Below are positions 15,737 through 24,513 of a stretch of DNA of 64,000 bases, piece by piece. Under the pieces are notes generated by a model. The model searched no databases. It worked only from the letters and a program-made list of their open reading frames with translations, and was not told the origin of the DNA. This stretch comes from Fulvimonas sp. R45 (GTDB lineage Bacteria > Pseudomonadota > Gammaproteobacteria > Xanthomonadales > Rhodanobacteraceae). Each line of letters opens with the position of its first letter. The first letter of the stretch is position 1. The stretch is from contig NZ_JASERU010000005.1 in the NCBI RefSeq assembly GCF_030504985.1, forward strand, positions 124,001 to 188,000. Reading direction: 5' to 3'. A program made the translations under genes and the position numbers.

Positions 15737-15847
15737 CCCCTCTCCCGTCGGGAGAGGGGTTGGGGTGAGGGTGCGGTTTCGCCGAGACGTTCGTCTCCGC
15801 CCGAACCCTCACCCGCCTGCCGGCACCCTCTCCCGAAGGGAGAGGGG
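15737..15847. repeat. Intergenic palindromic repeat, GGGAGAGGG family, copy 2
   Basis: Same layout as the copy at 801-910: an outer CCCCTCTCCC/GGGAGAGGGG hairpin, a TTGGGGTGAGGG...CCCTCACCCGCC inner pair and a closing CCCTCTCCC/GGGAGAGGGG hairpin. It separates the RpiR operon from the YkuD-like gene. Confidence 0.85.
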
Positions 15848-15872
15848 TTCCTTCGTTGGAGGATTCCGCATC

Positions 15873-16646
15873 ATGCGTAGCCGCTTCGCCACCTTGTTGA
15901 TCGCCTGTCTCGCGATGTGCGGCCATGCCCTCGCTGCCGCCGACAACGCCTCCGCCGCCTGGTCCGATGTCCGCCAGATGGTGCTGGTCACCGTACCCGG
16001 CTGGAACACGGTGCAGGGCACCCTGCGCACTTACGAACGCAACGATGGCGGCGAATGGCGCCAGGTGGGCACGGCCGAGCCGGTGGTGATCGGTCACAGC
16101 GGTGCGGCCTGGGGCCTCGGCCTCAGCCCCGCGCAGCATGACGGCCCCCAGAAGCGCGAAGGCGACGGCCGCAGCCCGGCGGGGGTGTTCCGCATCGGCA
16201 CCACGTTCGGCTACGCCGAGCACGCGGACACCGCGATGCCGTACCTCGCGCTCACCGCCACCGACTACTGCATGGACGTCAGCGGCTCACCGCTCTACAA
16301 CCGCATCGCCGACGCAGCCAGGGTGGGCGCGGCGGCGCTGAAGGGTTCCAGCGAACCGATGCGGCGCGACCTGCATGTCCACGGCGACCAGGCCTACCGG
16401 CTCGGCTTCGTGATCGAGCACAACCCCGAAGGCGTGCCGGACCGCGGCAGTTGCATCTTCGGCCACCTGTGGAAGACGCCGCAGACGGGCACCACCGGCT
16501 GCACCGCGATGACGCCCGACAGCATGCGCCGCCTGCTGGCGTGGCTGAAGCCGCAGGCGCACCCGGTGTTCGTGTTGCTGCCGCAGGACGCGTACGCGCG
16601 CCTGCGCGACAGCTGGCGGTTGCCTGTCGTGCAGGCCGGCCGATGA
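15873..16646 (+). CDS. L,D-transpeptidase (YkuD) family exported protein
   Basis: A 257-aa protein with a signal peptide (MRSRFATLLIACLAMCGHAL) and a YkuD-type catalytic domain. The key pair is H198 in GHLWK and C210 in TTGCTAM. These enzymes form or cut L,D-peptide bonds in peptidoglycan, or attach proteins to it; some members act as amidases. ATG 15873 has a good GGAGGA site, although the frame is open back to 15699 through the repeat. Its stop overlaps the next start (ATGA at 16643), so it is coupled to the symporter gene. Confidence 0.88.
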   Translation: MRSRFATLLIACLAMCGHALAAADNASAAWSDVRQMVLVTVPGWNTVQGTLRTYERNDGGEWRQVGTAEPVVIGHSGAAWGLGLSPAQHDGPQKREGDGRSPAGVFRIGTTFGYAEHADTAMPYLALTATDYCMDVSGSPLYNRIADAARVGAAALKGSSEPMRRDLHVHGDQAYRLGFVIEHNPEGVPDRGSCIFGHLWKTPQTGTTGCTAMTPDSMRRLLAWLKPQAHPVFVLLPQDAYARLRDSWRLPVVQAGR

Positions 16647-17914
16647 GCGCCACCACCCGCGTCCTGCTGGGCCTCGCGGCCGGCGCGCTGTGCGGCCTGG
16701 CGCTGGCCGCCTGGGCGCCGGCGTGGGCGGACCGGGCGGCGACGATCGCCCAGCCGGTCGGCCACCTGTGGCTCAACGCGCTGCAGATGACGGTGGTGCC
16801 GCTGGTGCTGGCGCTGGTGGTGGTGGGCGTGAACACCGCCAGCGACGCGGCGGCCTCCGGGCGCGTCGCGCGGCGCACCCTGGTCGCCATCATCGTGGTG
16901 CTGGCGCTCGGCGCGGCGGTCGCCGCATTGCTGGCGCCGCAGGTGCTGGCGCTGTTTCCGCACAATGCGGCGCTGGGCGAGGTGCTGAGCGGCCACGCCG
17001 CGAACGCGCCCGCCGCGGCGCCGGGCTGGGCCGGCTGGTTCGAGGGCATCGTGCCCAGCAATGCGCTGATGGCCGCGGCGCAGAGCGCGATGCTGCCGCT
17101 GGTGGTGTTCGCGCTGTTCCTGGGCTTCGCGCTGACCCAACTGCAGCCGGCGCGGCGCGCCCTGCTGGTGGAGTTCTTCCAGGCGGTCGCCGACGCGATG
17201 ATCGTGATCGTGCGCTGGGTGCTGTGGCTGGCGCCGCTGGGCGTGTTCGCGCTGATCCTCGCGGTCTGCGCCCGCGCCGGCCTGGGCATGGTGCGCGCGC
17301 TGGGCGTGTACGTACTCACCGAGATCCTGATCTACCTGACGGTCACCGTGCTGATGTTGCCGGTGGCGGTGCTGTGGGGCGGCGAGCGGTTGCGCCGCTT
17401 CGTGGTCGCGCTGGCGCCGGCGCAGGCGGTGGCGGCCAGCACGCAGTCGTCGCTGGCCTCGCTGCCGGCGATGCTGGAGAGCGCGGAACACCGGCTCGGC
17501 TACCCGCCGCAGGTGACCGCACTGGCGCTGCCGATGGCGGTATCGCTGTGCCGGCTCACCAGCCCGGTGCAGTACATCGTGTCGGCCAGCTTCATCGCGT
17601 GGGCCAGCGGCATCCACCTGGGGCCGGCGCCGCTCGCGGCGGGCGCGGCGCTGGCGGTGGTGATCAGCCTGGGCTCGGTCGGCCTGCCCGGGCAGGTCAC
17701 CTTCATGGCCACCAACCTGCCGGTGGCGCAGGCGATGGGCGTGCCGCTGGGGCCGCTGGGCCTGATGCTGGCGGTGGACACGCTGCCGGACGTGTTCGCC
17801 ACGCTGGGCAACGTCACCGCCGACCTCACCGTGACCAGCGTGGTGGCGCGGCAATCGCGCCGCGATGTGCCCGAAGCCGTTCCCCGCGGGCCGGAGGACG
17901 CCGGGCCCACGTGA
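16643..17914 (+). CDS. Dicarboxylate/amino acid:cation symporter (DAACS family)
   Basis: A 423-aa polytopic membrane protein of the GltP/DctA fold. Hydrophobic helices fill the N-terminal two thirds. The re-entrant loop region has a TQSSLASLP motif in place of the usual serine-rich hairpin, and later blocks (GSVGLPG, then AVDTLPDVFATLGNVTAD) match the substrate- and cation-binding helices. It would import acidic or neutral amino acids with sodium or protons. Coupling with the YkuD-like gene and the following D-amino-acid oxidoreductase suggests uptake of amino acids released from cell-wall peptides (inferred). Confidence 0.9.
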   Translation: MSATTRVLLGLAAGALCGLALAAWAPAWADRAATIAQPVGHLWLNALQMTVVPLVLALVVVGVNTASDAAASGRVARRTLVAIIVVLALGAAVAALLAPQVLALFPHNAALGEVLSGHAANAPAAAPGWAGWFEGIVPSNALMAAAQSAMLPLVVFALFLGFALTQLQPARRALLVEFFQAVADAMIVIVRWVLWLAPLGVFALILAVCARAGLGMVRALGVYVLTEILIYLTVTVLMLPVAVLWGGERLRRFVVALAPAQAVAASTQSSLASLPAMLESAEHRLGYPPQVTALALPMAVSLCRLTSPVQYIVSASFIAWASGIHLGPAPLAAGAALAVVISLGSVGLPGQVTFMATNLPVAQAMGVPLGPLGLMLAVDTLPDVFATLGNVTADLTVTSVVARQSRRDVPEAVPRGPEDAGPT

Positions 17915-17993
17915 CTCCGCCGGTCGAACCCGCATGCCCCCACCCCACGGCCCTTCCGCGAGCGGCAAGGGCGGGCCCAACACGAGACTGAAC

Positions 17994-19115
17994 ATGCAAA
18001 CGAATACCTTCGATGCCATCGTCATCGGTGCCGGCATGGCCGGCGCCTCGGTCGCGTGGTTCATGGCGCCGCATGCGCGCGTGCTGGTGCTGGAGCGCGA
18101 GGCCTGGCCGGGCGTGCATTCCACCGGTCGCTCGGCGGCGCTGTTCAGCGAGACCTACGGCTCGGCCCAGGTGCGCGCGCTCACCCGCGCCACGCGACCC
18201 TTCCTGGAGAGCCCGCCGGCCGGCTTCGCCGAGCATCCCATCCTCGCCCCGCGCGGCACGCTGGTGATCGGCTCGGCCGAGCAGGCGGAGAAGGTGCATG
18301 CGATGCACGCCGACTACGCGCGGCATACCCGCGACCTGCAATTGCTCGACGGCGCCGCGCTGCGCGCGAAGGTGCCGGTGCTGAAGCCGGAGGCGGCGCA
18401 GCTCGGCCTGTACGAACCCGGCGCCGCCGACATCGACGTCAACGAATTGCACCAGGGCTTCCTGCGCGGCCTGCGCCAGCGCGGCGGCACGCTGAAGACG
18501 GACGTGGCGGTCCGCGCGATCGAGCGCGTGCACGGGCAGTGGGAACTCGACTGCGGCGAGGCGGTGTACCGCGCACCGCTGCTGCTGGACGCGGCGGGCG
18601 CCTGGGCCGACGAGGTGGCGCGCCTGGCCGGGGTGGCGCCGCTGGGCCTGCAGCCGAAGCGCCGCACCGCCTTCCTGTTCGAGCCGCCGGCCGGGCTCGA
18701 CACCGCGCGCTGGCCGTTCGTGCTCGACGCCGACGAGACCTTCTACTTCAAGCCCGACGCCGGCCTGCTGCTGGGCTCGCCCGCCAACGCGGATCCGGTG
18801 CCGCCGCACGACGTGCAGCCGGAAGACCTGGACATCGCGCTTGGCATCGACCGCATCGAGCAGGCCACCACGATGACGATCCACCGCCCGATCCGCAGCT
18901 GGGCCGGCCTGCGCAGTTTCGTCGCCGACGGCGACCTGGTGGGCGGCTTCGCGCCGGATGCGCAAGGCTACTTCTGGATCGCCGCGCAGGGCGGCTACGG
19001 CATCCAGACCAGCGCCGCGATGGGCGAGGCCTGCGCGCATCTCGCGCTGGGCCGCGCGCTGCCGGCGCACCTGCAGGATGCGGGCATCGACGCGGGGATG
19101 CTGGCGCTGCGCTAG
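17994..19115 (+). CDS. dauA: FAD-dependent D-amino acid dehydrogenase, DauA (D-arginine dehydrogenase) type
   Basis: A 373-aa DAO-family flavoprotein. The FAD-binding motif GAGMAGAS is at residues 10-17. The block HSTGRSAA, the LQPKRR segment, the DETFYFKPDAG and LLGSPANADP stretches, GLRSF (substrate arginine) and the QGGYGIQTSAAMGE C-terminus closely follow, from memory, Pseudomonas D-arginine dehydrogenase. That enzyme oxidises broad D-amino acids to 2-oxoacids. ATG 17994 was chosen because FAD binding starts within the first 20 residues; the frame extends upstream without coding character. It closes the D-amino-acid module. No lysine- or arginine-specific partner (DauB) is nearby. Confidence 0.88.
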   Translation: MQTNTFDAIVIGAGMAGASVAWFMAPHARVLVLEREAWPGVHSTGRSAALFSETYGSAQVRALTRATRPFLESPPAGFAEHPILAPRGTLVIGSAEQAEKVHAMHADYARHTRDLQLLDGAALRAKVPVLKPEAAQLGLYEPGAADIDVNELHQGFLRGLRQRGGTLKTDVAVRAIERVHGQWELDCGEAVYRAPLLLDAAGAWADEVARLAGVAPLGLQPKRRTAFLFEPPAGLDTARWPFVLDADETFYFKPDAGLLLGSPANADPVPPHDVQPEDLDIALGIDRIEQATTMTIHRPIRSWAGLRSFVADGDLVGGFAPDAQGYFWIAAQGGYGIQTSAAMGEACAHLALGRALPAHLQDAGIDAGMLALR

Positions 19116-19164
19116 CGCGTGCCGGGGCCTGTCCATCCCCTGTATGCGCTAATCTTTCCTCTGG

Positions 19165-19411
19165 GTAGGAGCGGCTTCAGCCGCGATGCCCTTTGGGCCT
19201 CCTGATCGGCGGCAAGGCTCCCGGCACATCACCGTTCGCCCTGAGCGTAGGCCCGCAGGGCCGGAGTCGAAGGGTGGCAGCCTGCGGGCGCTTCGACTCC
19301 GCTTGCTATCGCAAGCTACGCTCAGCGCGAACGGTTTTTGGGGCCGGACTTCGTCGCTGATCAGGTCAGGCTTTCGGGCGTCATGCCGAAGGCATCGCGG
19401 CTCGCTCCTAC
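19165..19411. repeat. Composite REP-type repeat
   Basis: The 314-base gap between the flavoenzyme and the galactosidase holds an inverted pair of GTAGGAGCG...GCCGCGATG ends (19165-19188 and 19392-19411). Inside is a second inverted pair based on GTTCGCCCTGAGCG and CGCTCAGCGCGAAC with GTCGAAGGG/CTTCGACTC stems. Both motifs are typical high-copy extragenic palindromes of pseudomonads and xanthomonads. No gene is seen in the gap. Confidence 0.8.
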
Positions 19412-19429
19412 CAATCCCCGCATCCACAC

Positions 19430-20656
19430 TCAGCCCGATGCCGCGCCGCCGGCCGGCCGCTGCCCCGGCCACACGCGGAACATCGCCACCGCGTGGGTAG
19501 GCACGTCGGCCTCGATGCTGCCATGGCTGGTGGCGTTGTGGTGCTGCCACAGGTCGCGCACGGTATAGCTCGAAGCGGCCTTCAGGCCGACCGCCGCGGC
19601 GCGGGTGGCGATGTGCCGCGGGCCGCGGCCGCGGTTGAGCAGGATTACCGCCACCGAGCCGTCGGACATCGGCTTGGCCCAGACGTCGGCATCGCCGTCG
19701 CGCTGCACGCGGTAGCCCTGCCGGCCGCCCCAGTCCTGGTCCACCGCGATCACCTCGCGGTTGGTGAGGATGGTGCGCACGTCCTTCGACATGGAGCGCA
19801 GGTCGTTGCCGGCGATCAGCGGCGCGTTGAGCAGGGCCCACAGGCTGAAATGCGCGCGGTTCTCGTCGTCATTCAGGTAGCCATTGCCCACCTCCAGCAT
19901 GTCCGGGTCGTTCCAGGCGCCGGGGCGGGACGCATGCGACAGCGCGGCCTGCTGGTCGAGGATGTCCAGGATGCCCTGCGGGTAGTGGTTGGCCGGCTGG
20001 TCGGTGCGCCAGCGCGGGGTGATGTCCTGGGTGGTGCGCCACAGATTGCCGACCGTGGCGGCCCAGTCCCACGGCGACTCGTTGCCCCATTCGCACAGGC
20101 TGTAGACGATCGGCCGGCCGGCCGCCGCCAGCGCGTCGCGCATGGCGGCGTAGCGCTGCGGATAGGTCTCGCCGCGGTGGTCGCCGCAGTTGTCGTACTT
20201 GAGGTAGTCCACGCCCCAGCGCGCGAACTGTCGCGCGTCCTGCTTCTCGTGGCCGAGGCTGCCGGGATAGCCCGCGCAGGTGGTGGTGCCGGCCGATTCG
20301 TAGATGCCCAGCTTCAGGCCCTTGCGGTGCACGTAGTCGGCCACCGCCTTGATGCCTTGCGGGAACTTCGCCGGATCGGGCACCAGCTCGCCGTGCGGGC
20401 CGCGTTGCTTGAGCAGCCAGCAGTCGTCGATGTTGACGTAGGTGTAGCCCGCCGCCTGCATGCCGGAGGCGACCATCGCGTCGGCGGTGGCCTCGACCAG
20501 CCTGGCGCTGACGTCGCAGTGGAACGCGTTCCAGCTGTTCCAGCCCATCGGCGGGGTGCGCGCCAGGCCGTTGTCGAGCGCGTGCGCGGGGGCGCCGGCC
20601 AGCGCGGCCAGGGCCGTGGCCAGGATGATGGACGGGAGTTTTCGCCAGGCAGTCAT
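19430..20656 (-). CDS. Alpha-galactosidase, glycoside hydrolase family 27
   Basis: A 408-aa exported enzyme with a signal peptide ending ...GAPAHA. The GH27 core shows PPMGWNSWN, the nucleophile D155 in YLKYDNC and the acid/base aspartate in WNDPDMLEVGN (D250 or D252). It hydrolyses terminal alpha-1,6-galactosides (melibiose, raffinose, galactomannan side chains) or, in some members, beta-L-arabinopyranosides. ATG 20656 follows GGAGGAAAC. It is divergent from the GH2 gene, and both flank a palindrome at 20712, so they are probably controlled together for plant polysaccharide use. Confidence 0.95.
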   Translation of the reverse strand: MTAWRKLPSIILATALAALAGAPAHALDNGLARTPPMGWNSWNAFHCDVSARLVEATADAMVASGMQAAGYTYVNIDDCWLLKQRGPHGELVPDPAKFPQGIKAVADYVHRKGLKLGIYESAGTTTCAGYPGSLGHEKQDARQFARWGVDYLKYDNCGDHRGETYPQRYAAMRDALAAAGRPIVYSLCEWGNESPWDWAATVGNLWRTTQDITPRWRTDQPANHYPQGILDILDQQAALSHASRPGAWNDPDMLEVGNGYLNDDENRAHFSLWALLNAPLIAGNDLRSMSKDVRTILTNREVIAVDQDWGGRQGYRVQRDGDADVWAKPMSDGSVAVILLNRGRGPRHIATRAAAVGLKAASSYTVRDLWQHHNATSHGSIEADVPTHAVAMFRVWPGQRPAGGAASG

Positions 20657-20711
20657 CGGTGTTTCCTCCGGAAAGGTCCGCCGCCGTTGCAGGTCGGCCG
20701 CCACACCATGC

Positions 20712-20736
20712 TGGACATTTGTCTGACAATTGTCCA
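20712..20736. promoter_or_regulatory. GntR-type palindrome in the galactosidase/GH2 divergent promoter
   Basis: A 25-bp near-perfect inverted repeat with the perfect core TTGTC-T-GACAA (20719-20729) and outer arms TGGACA and TGTCCA. The core resembles operators of the FadR/UxuR branch of GntR regulators. No regulator gene is adjacent, so it would be controlled from elsewhere. Confidence 0.55.
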
Positions 20737-20793
20737 CCCTCAGGGAGGACGGCGCCGGTGGCGCCGCGAATCGCAATCACGAGGAGAGGGCGG

Positions 20794-22665
20794 ATGAACG
20801 GCAGCTTTGGGGTGCGGCGCGCATGCGCCTGTCTGGGTTCGGCCGTGGCGATGGGACTTGCCTCGGCGGCGATGGCGGCGCCGGACCAGGCGGCCACCTG
20901 GAGCGGCAAGGTGGCGCCGCTGGCGACGCCCTGGACGGCCGCGGTGTCGCCCACCAACGCCTGGCCCGACTATCCGCGTCCGCAGCTCGCGCGTCCGTCG
21001 CTGGAGCATCCGCAATGGATGAACCTGGACGGCCTGTGGCAGTACGCGCCGGGCGACGGCAAGACGCCGCCGCCGCCGTTCGGCAAGACGCTGGCGGGGA
21101 AGGTGCTGGTGCCGTACCCGGTCGAGTCGGTGCTCTCGGGCGTGCAGAAGCACTCGGACTACATGTTCTACCGCCGGCTGGTCGAGGTCCCGGCGGCGTT
21201 CACCGCGCACGGCCGGCACGTGCGGCTGAACTTCGGCGCGGTGGATTGCGAGGCCACGGTATACGTCAACGGCAGGGAGATGGCCCGCCATGCCGGCGGC
21301 TACACGTCCTTCAGCGCGGACATCACGCCGGCGCTGCGCGCGCACGGGCCGCAGGAGATCATCGTCGCGGTGCACGCGCCGGTGGACGGCGCCCACGTGA
21401 TGGTCGGCAAGCAGCGGCTGAAGCCCGAGGGTATCTTCTACACCGCGGCCTCAGGGATCTGGCAGCCGGTATGGCTGGAGCCGGTGCCGGCCACCAGCCT
21501 GGCGCAGCTCAGCTTCACCCCGGCACGCAGCCTGGACGCCTTCACCGTGACCGCGCGGCTGCACGGCCGCGGTCAGGGTGCCATGCTGCATGTCACCGCC
21601 TACGCGGACGGCAAGGCGGTGGGCGAGGCCAGCGGGCCGGCTGGCCAGCCGCTGCGCCTGGCCATCGCCCATCCGCACCTGTGGAGCCCGGACGATCCCT
21701 TCCTGTACACCTTCAAGGCCACGCTGACGCAGGGCGATCAGCGCGACGAGGTGACCAGCTACGCCGGCCTGCGCACCATCGCCGTGGAGAAGGTGGGTGG
21801 CAAGAACCGCATCGTCCTCAACGGCAAGCCGACCTTCCTGCTGGCCACGCTGGACCAGGGCTACTGGCCGGACGGCATCTACACCGCGCCCACCGACGCG
21901 GCGCTGAAGTTCGACATCCAGAAGACCAAGGACCTGGGCTTCAACACCATCCGCAAGCACATCAAGGTGGAGCCGGCGCGCTGGTACTACTGGGCCGACC
22001 GCCTCGGCCTGATGGTGTGGCAGGACATGCCCGCGCTGCCCACCGGCAGCAACGACAAGCTCAGCGCCGCGGACAAGGCCCGCTTCCGCGCCCAGGTCAC
22101 CGCCATCGTCGACCAGCTCAAGGGCGAGACCTCGATCATCGGCTGGATTCCCTTCAACGAGGGCTGGGGCCAGTGGAGCATCCCGGCCGCGGCCGAACTG
22201 GCCGCGCAGATCAAGCGGCTCGATCCCTCGCGCCTGGTCGATGCACGCAGCGGCGCCAACTGCTGCGACACCAAGGGCGACCCACACGCCGGCGACGTGA
22301 TCGACGTGCACGACTACCAGGGCCCCGGCCTGCCCAGCCCGGACGCCACCCGCGCCGCCATCGACGGCGAGCACGGCGGCCTGACCCTCGGCATCCCTGG
22401 CCACGTCTGGCCCAACACGCCGATCAATCCCTACGGCGCGGTGAAGGACCGCGCCGCGCTGAACGCCGGCTACGTCGCCAACACCGCCGTGCTGCGCGAC
22501 AAGGGCGTGCCCAAGGGCGTGTCCGGCAGCGTCTACACCCAGATCACCGACGTCGAGGGCGAGCACAACGGCCTGTTCACCTACGACCGCAAGGTCGAGA
22601 AGGTGGACGAGGCGCAGGTACGCGCGATCAACCAGGCGGTGATCCAGGCGGGCGCGCAGCCGTGA
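20794..22665 (+). CDS. Glycoside hydrolase family 2 protein
   Basis: A 623-aa exported protein: signal peptide (ending ...ASAAMAAPD), a sugar-binding jelly-roll domain (about 60-220), an Ig-like beta-sandwich (about 230-330) and a TIM-barrel catalytic domain. The acid/base glutamate is E456 in FNEGWGQ. The nucleophile is less clear; DGEHGG further on is a candidate. GH2 members are beta-galactosidases, beta-mannosidases or glucuronidases, and the substrate is not obvious here. ATG 20794 has GAGGAGAGGG upstream; the frame is open earlier through the promoter region. It probably works with the divergent alpha-galactosidase. Confidence 0.88.
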   Translation: MNGSFGVRRACACLGSAVAMGLASAAMAAPDQAATWSGKVAPLATPWTAAVSPTNAWPDYPRPQLARPSLEHPQWMNLDGLWQYAPGDGKTPPPPFGKTLAGKVLVPYPVESVLSGVQKHSDYMFYRRLVEVPAAFTAHGRHVRLNFGAVDCEATVYVNGREMARHAGGYTSFSADITPALRAHGPQEIIVAVHAPVDGAHVMVGKQRLKPEGIFYTAASGIWQPVWLEPVPATSLAQLSFTPARSLDAFTVTARLHGRGQGAMLHVTAYADGKAVGEASGPAGQPLRLAIAHPHLWSPDDPFLYTFKATLTQGDQRDEVTSYAGLRTIAVEKVGGKNRIVLNGKPTFLLATLDQGYWPDGIYTAPTDAALKFDIQKTKDLGFNTIRKHIKVEPARWYYWADRLGLMVWQDMPALPTGSNDKLSAADKARFRAQVTAIVDQLKGETSIIGWIPFNEGWGQWSIPAAAELAAQIKRLDPSRLVDARSGANCCDTKGDPHAGDVIDVHDYQGPGLPSPDATRAAIDGEHGGLTLGIPGHVWPNTPINPYGAVKDRAALNAGYVANTAVLRDKGVPKGVSGSVYTQITDVEGEHNGLFTYDRKVEKVDEAQVRAINQAVIQAGAQP

Positions 22666-22673
22666 CCTGGCAT

Positions 22674-22699
22674 GCTGCGGACGGCTAGACGTCCGCAGC
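22674..22699. terminator. Hairpin after the GH2 gene
   Basis: A perfect 10-bp stem (GCTGCGGACG/CGTCCGCAGC) with a 6-base loop starts 8 bases after the stop codon. There is no T-run, so termination is likely but would not be classical. The next 145 bases up to the hipA stop hold no gene I recognise. Confidence 0.5.
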
Positions 22700-22845
22700 G
22701 GCGCGCCGGAGCCGTCGCCAGTACCGTCGTCGATCGACGGGAAATCCCCGCCAGCCGGGCCGCCCCGCAGGGGGCGTCATGGCGGCAGTGGCGTTGATCC
22801 AGACGAGGAGATCGAGGGCGATGTCGCACTCTGATATGGGCAGAG

Positions 22846-24114
22846 CTAGGGTCGTCCTGCGGACACACGAAACTCCGCATGGGCCGAGAAGGCGCCTGCC
22901 GTCAGGTTGATGTCGGCGCCTGCGATCCCCGCCCGGTGTGCAGCGTCCTGCCAACCATCGACCGCCGCTGCGACTTCTTCTACGACTTGCCGAGCCTGGT
23001 CGCTGCTGAGTCCGTAGAACATCGCCGTGCCGAGGACCGTTTCCAGACTCGGCCGGTTGTCTGCATCGTCGAGGTTCAGGACGTGCTCAGCCTTGTCGAT
23101 GTTGGGGTTGACGTCGAAGGCGGGGGCCAGTCGCCACCCTGTCTCGCCCAGCACGAACCCGTGATTGCGGAGATGGTCGTCCCGGTTGCCGACCGCGACG
23201 TTGAAGGCAACGCGGCGAAACAACTGTGCCAGATCGGCGTCCGCGTGCGCAGCATCGCCCTGGGTACGCAGGAATTGCGCCAGTTCGAGGTAGCTGGTGC
23301 CTTCGCTGTGCTCCTTGCGGAGCAAGGTCATGGCCGAGGCATAGAAGCGCCGCCTGTCCTTCACGCGGTCGAATCGCCGGATGCAAAAGGTGTGGAAGTC
23401 GTTGTTCAGCCTGATCAGCCTGGCCGGCGGCACCTCCACGGCGGCCTTCCGGGCGAGGGTGTGCGCCACGTGTTCCCAAGCACCCACGTCCCGGTCGTCG
23501 TCCCGTGCGGGGAACTTGCCAATCCAGAGGGAGCCATCCGCTTCCGTGAAGTTGGCCTTCGGCCGGGCGCCACCGAGGGAAGCGCCGGGTGCTACCAGTA
23601 CGGCCAGCCATTTCCGCAACGCGTCGAGATCGTCGATCCGGCGGCTGCTGAGTTGCCAGGCGACGGCCTCGAGTTCGCGCAGGGTGGTCACCGGCGGGGC
23701 CGCCATCTTCTCGTTGCCGAGGAAGGTCCCGGTACCTGCTCGGCGAAAGCGCAGCGCCCCTTGGCGCGTAAAGTCCTGCACGCCGATCAGGAAATCCCAG
23801 GCGTAGAGGGTACGGGGCGTCCGGTTCTCGTCCTTGGCCTGCAGCGCTTCGCGGCGCTTCATGAGGGTCTGGCCCCAGCGGTCGGGCGAGGAGTCCAGAA
23901 AGATGCCGAAGTTGCCGAGTTCCGGTTTCGGGAAGAAGGGGGATTCGTCGAGCGACAGGTCCGGATCGAGAGCGAAGGCCCGCGGGTCGTTCAGCCAATC
24001 GTGGTCGTAGTGGAAGCGGATCTGGCCGCGGTCATGCGCCAGCGTGCCGACTTGGCAGGCGGGGCCGAGGTCGCTGTCGAGCCACACTTCCAGCAGGTTG
24101 TCCGGCGGGCTCAT
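22846..24114 (-). CDS. hipA: HipA-type serine/threonine kinase (toxin-like)
   Basis: A 422-aa HipA-fold kinase. The N-terminal coupling domain is followed by GGARPKA (about 180) and the catalytic loop GNRDDHLRNHGF starting at residue 309 (D312/D313, N317). The metal-binding aspartate is D334 in AFDVNP. Related toxins phosphorylate translation factors such as glutamyl-tRNA synthetase and halt growth until inhibited by HipB. Its start overlaps the HipB-like stop (ATGA at 24111-24114), the usual antitoxin-first order. All catalytic motifs look intact. The target is unknown, and some HipA homologues are not toxic. Confidence 0.9.
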   Translation of the reverse strand: MSPPDNLLEVWLDSDLGPACQVGTLAHDRGQIRFHYDHDWLNDPRAFALDPDLSLDESPFFPKPELGNFGIFLDSSPDRWGQTLMKRREALQAKDENRTPRTLYAWDFLIGVQDFTRQGALRFRRAGTGTFLGNEKMAAPPVTTLRELEAVAWQLSSRRIDDLDALRKWLAVLVAPGASLGGARPKANFTEADGSLWIGKFPARDDDRDVGAWEHVAHTLARKAAVEVPPARLIRLNNDFHTFCIRRFDRVKDRRRFYASAMTLLRKEHSEGTSYLELAQFLRTQGDAAHADADLAQLFRRVAFNVAVGNRDDHLRNHGFVLGETGWRLAPAFDVNPNIDKAEHVLNLDDADNRPSLETVLGTAMFYGLSSDQARQVVEEVAAAVDGWQDAAHRAGIAGADINLTAGAFSAHAEFRVSAGRP

Positions 24115-24476
24115 GACGAGGGCTCCGTGTCGGGTGGCAGGACCGGATCAATGCGCTTGCCAGCGGCGCGTGACCGGCGCGCCGGCAATGGCGCCAGGGC
24201 CAGGTCCTGGAGCTTCCGTCCAACCTTGTCGTCGGCGGCCAGCGCTTGGAGGTCGTTTTCCAAACCGAGCACGGCCAGCACCCGGACGTAGGAACCCAGC
24301 GTCGCCCCGGGGTCGCCGGCTTCCACCTTGTACAGGGTGCTTCGCGAGATGCCGGCACGCTGCGCCACGACGGCGTTGCTCAGCTTGCGCCGCAGGCGGG
24401 CAAGACGCAGTCGCTCGCCTAGCTCGGAGAGCAGGCGTTGCTCTTGCGGGAAAACGATGGGCGGTTTGCGCGGCAT
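24111..24476 (-). CDS. hipB: HipB-like XRE-family antitoxin/repressor
   Basis: A 121-aa DNA-binding protein. The helix-turn-helix lies at about 20-75 (RLRLARLRRKLSNAVVAQRA then GISRSTLYKVEAG). A basic, proline-rich tail follows (PLPARRSRAAGKR). HipB proteins bind their own promoter and the HipA kinase. The gene sits directly upstream of hipA and overlaps it by 4 bases. A strong promoter lies just upstream, which suits autoregulated expression. Confidence 0.88.
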   Translation of the reverse strand: MPRKPPIVFPQEQRLLSELGERLRLARLRRKLSNAVVAQRAGISRSTLYKVEAGDPGATLGSYVRVLAVLGLENDLQALAADDKVGRKLQDLALAPLPARRSRAAGKRIDPVLPPDTEPSS

Positions 24477-24483
24477 TTCCGCT

Positions 24484-24513
24484 ATTATAGGCTAAAGGAT
24501 TGATATTTGTCCA
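24484..24513 (-). promoter_or_regulatory. hipBA promoter
   Basis: On the minus strand a perfect TATAAT (24489-24484) is preceded, 18 bases upstream, by TGGACA (24513-24508; 5 of 6 matches to the -35 consensus). The transcript would start only a few bases before ATG 24476, so the message is nearly leaderless. Confidence 0.65.
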
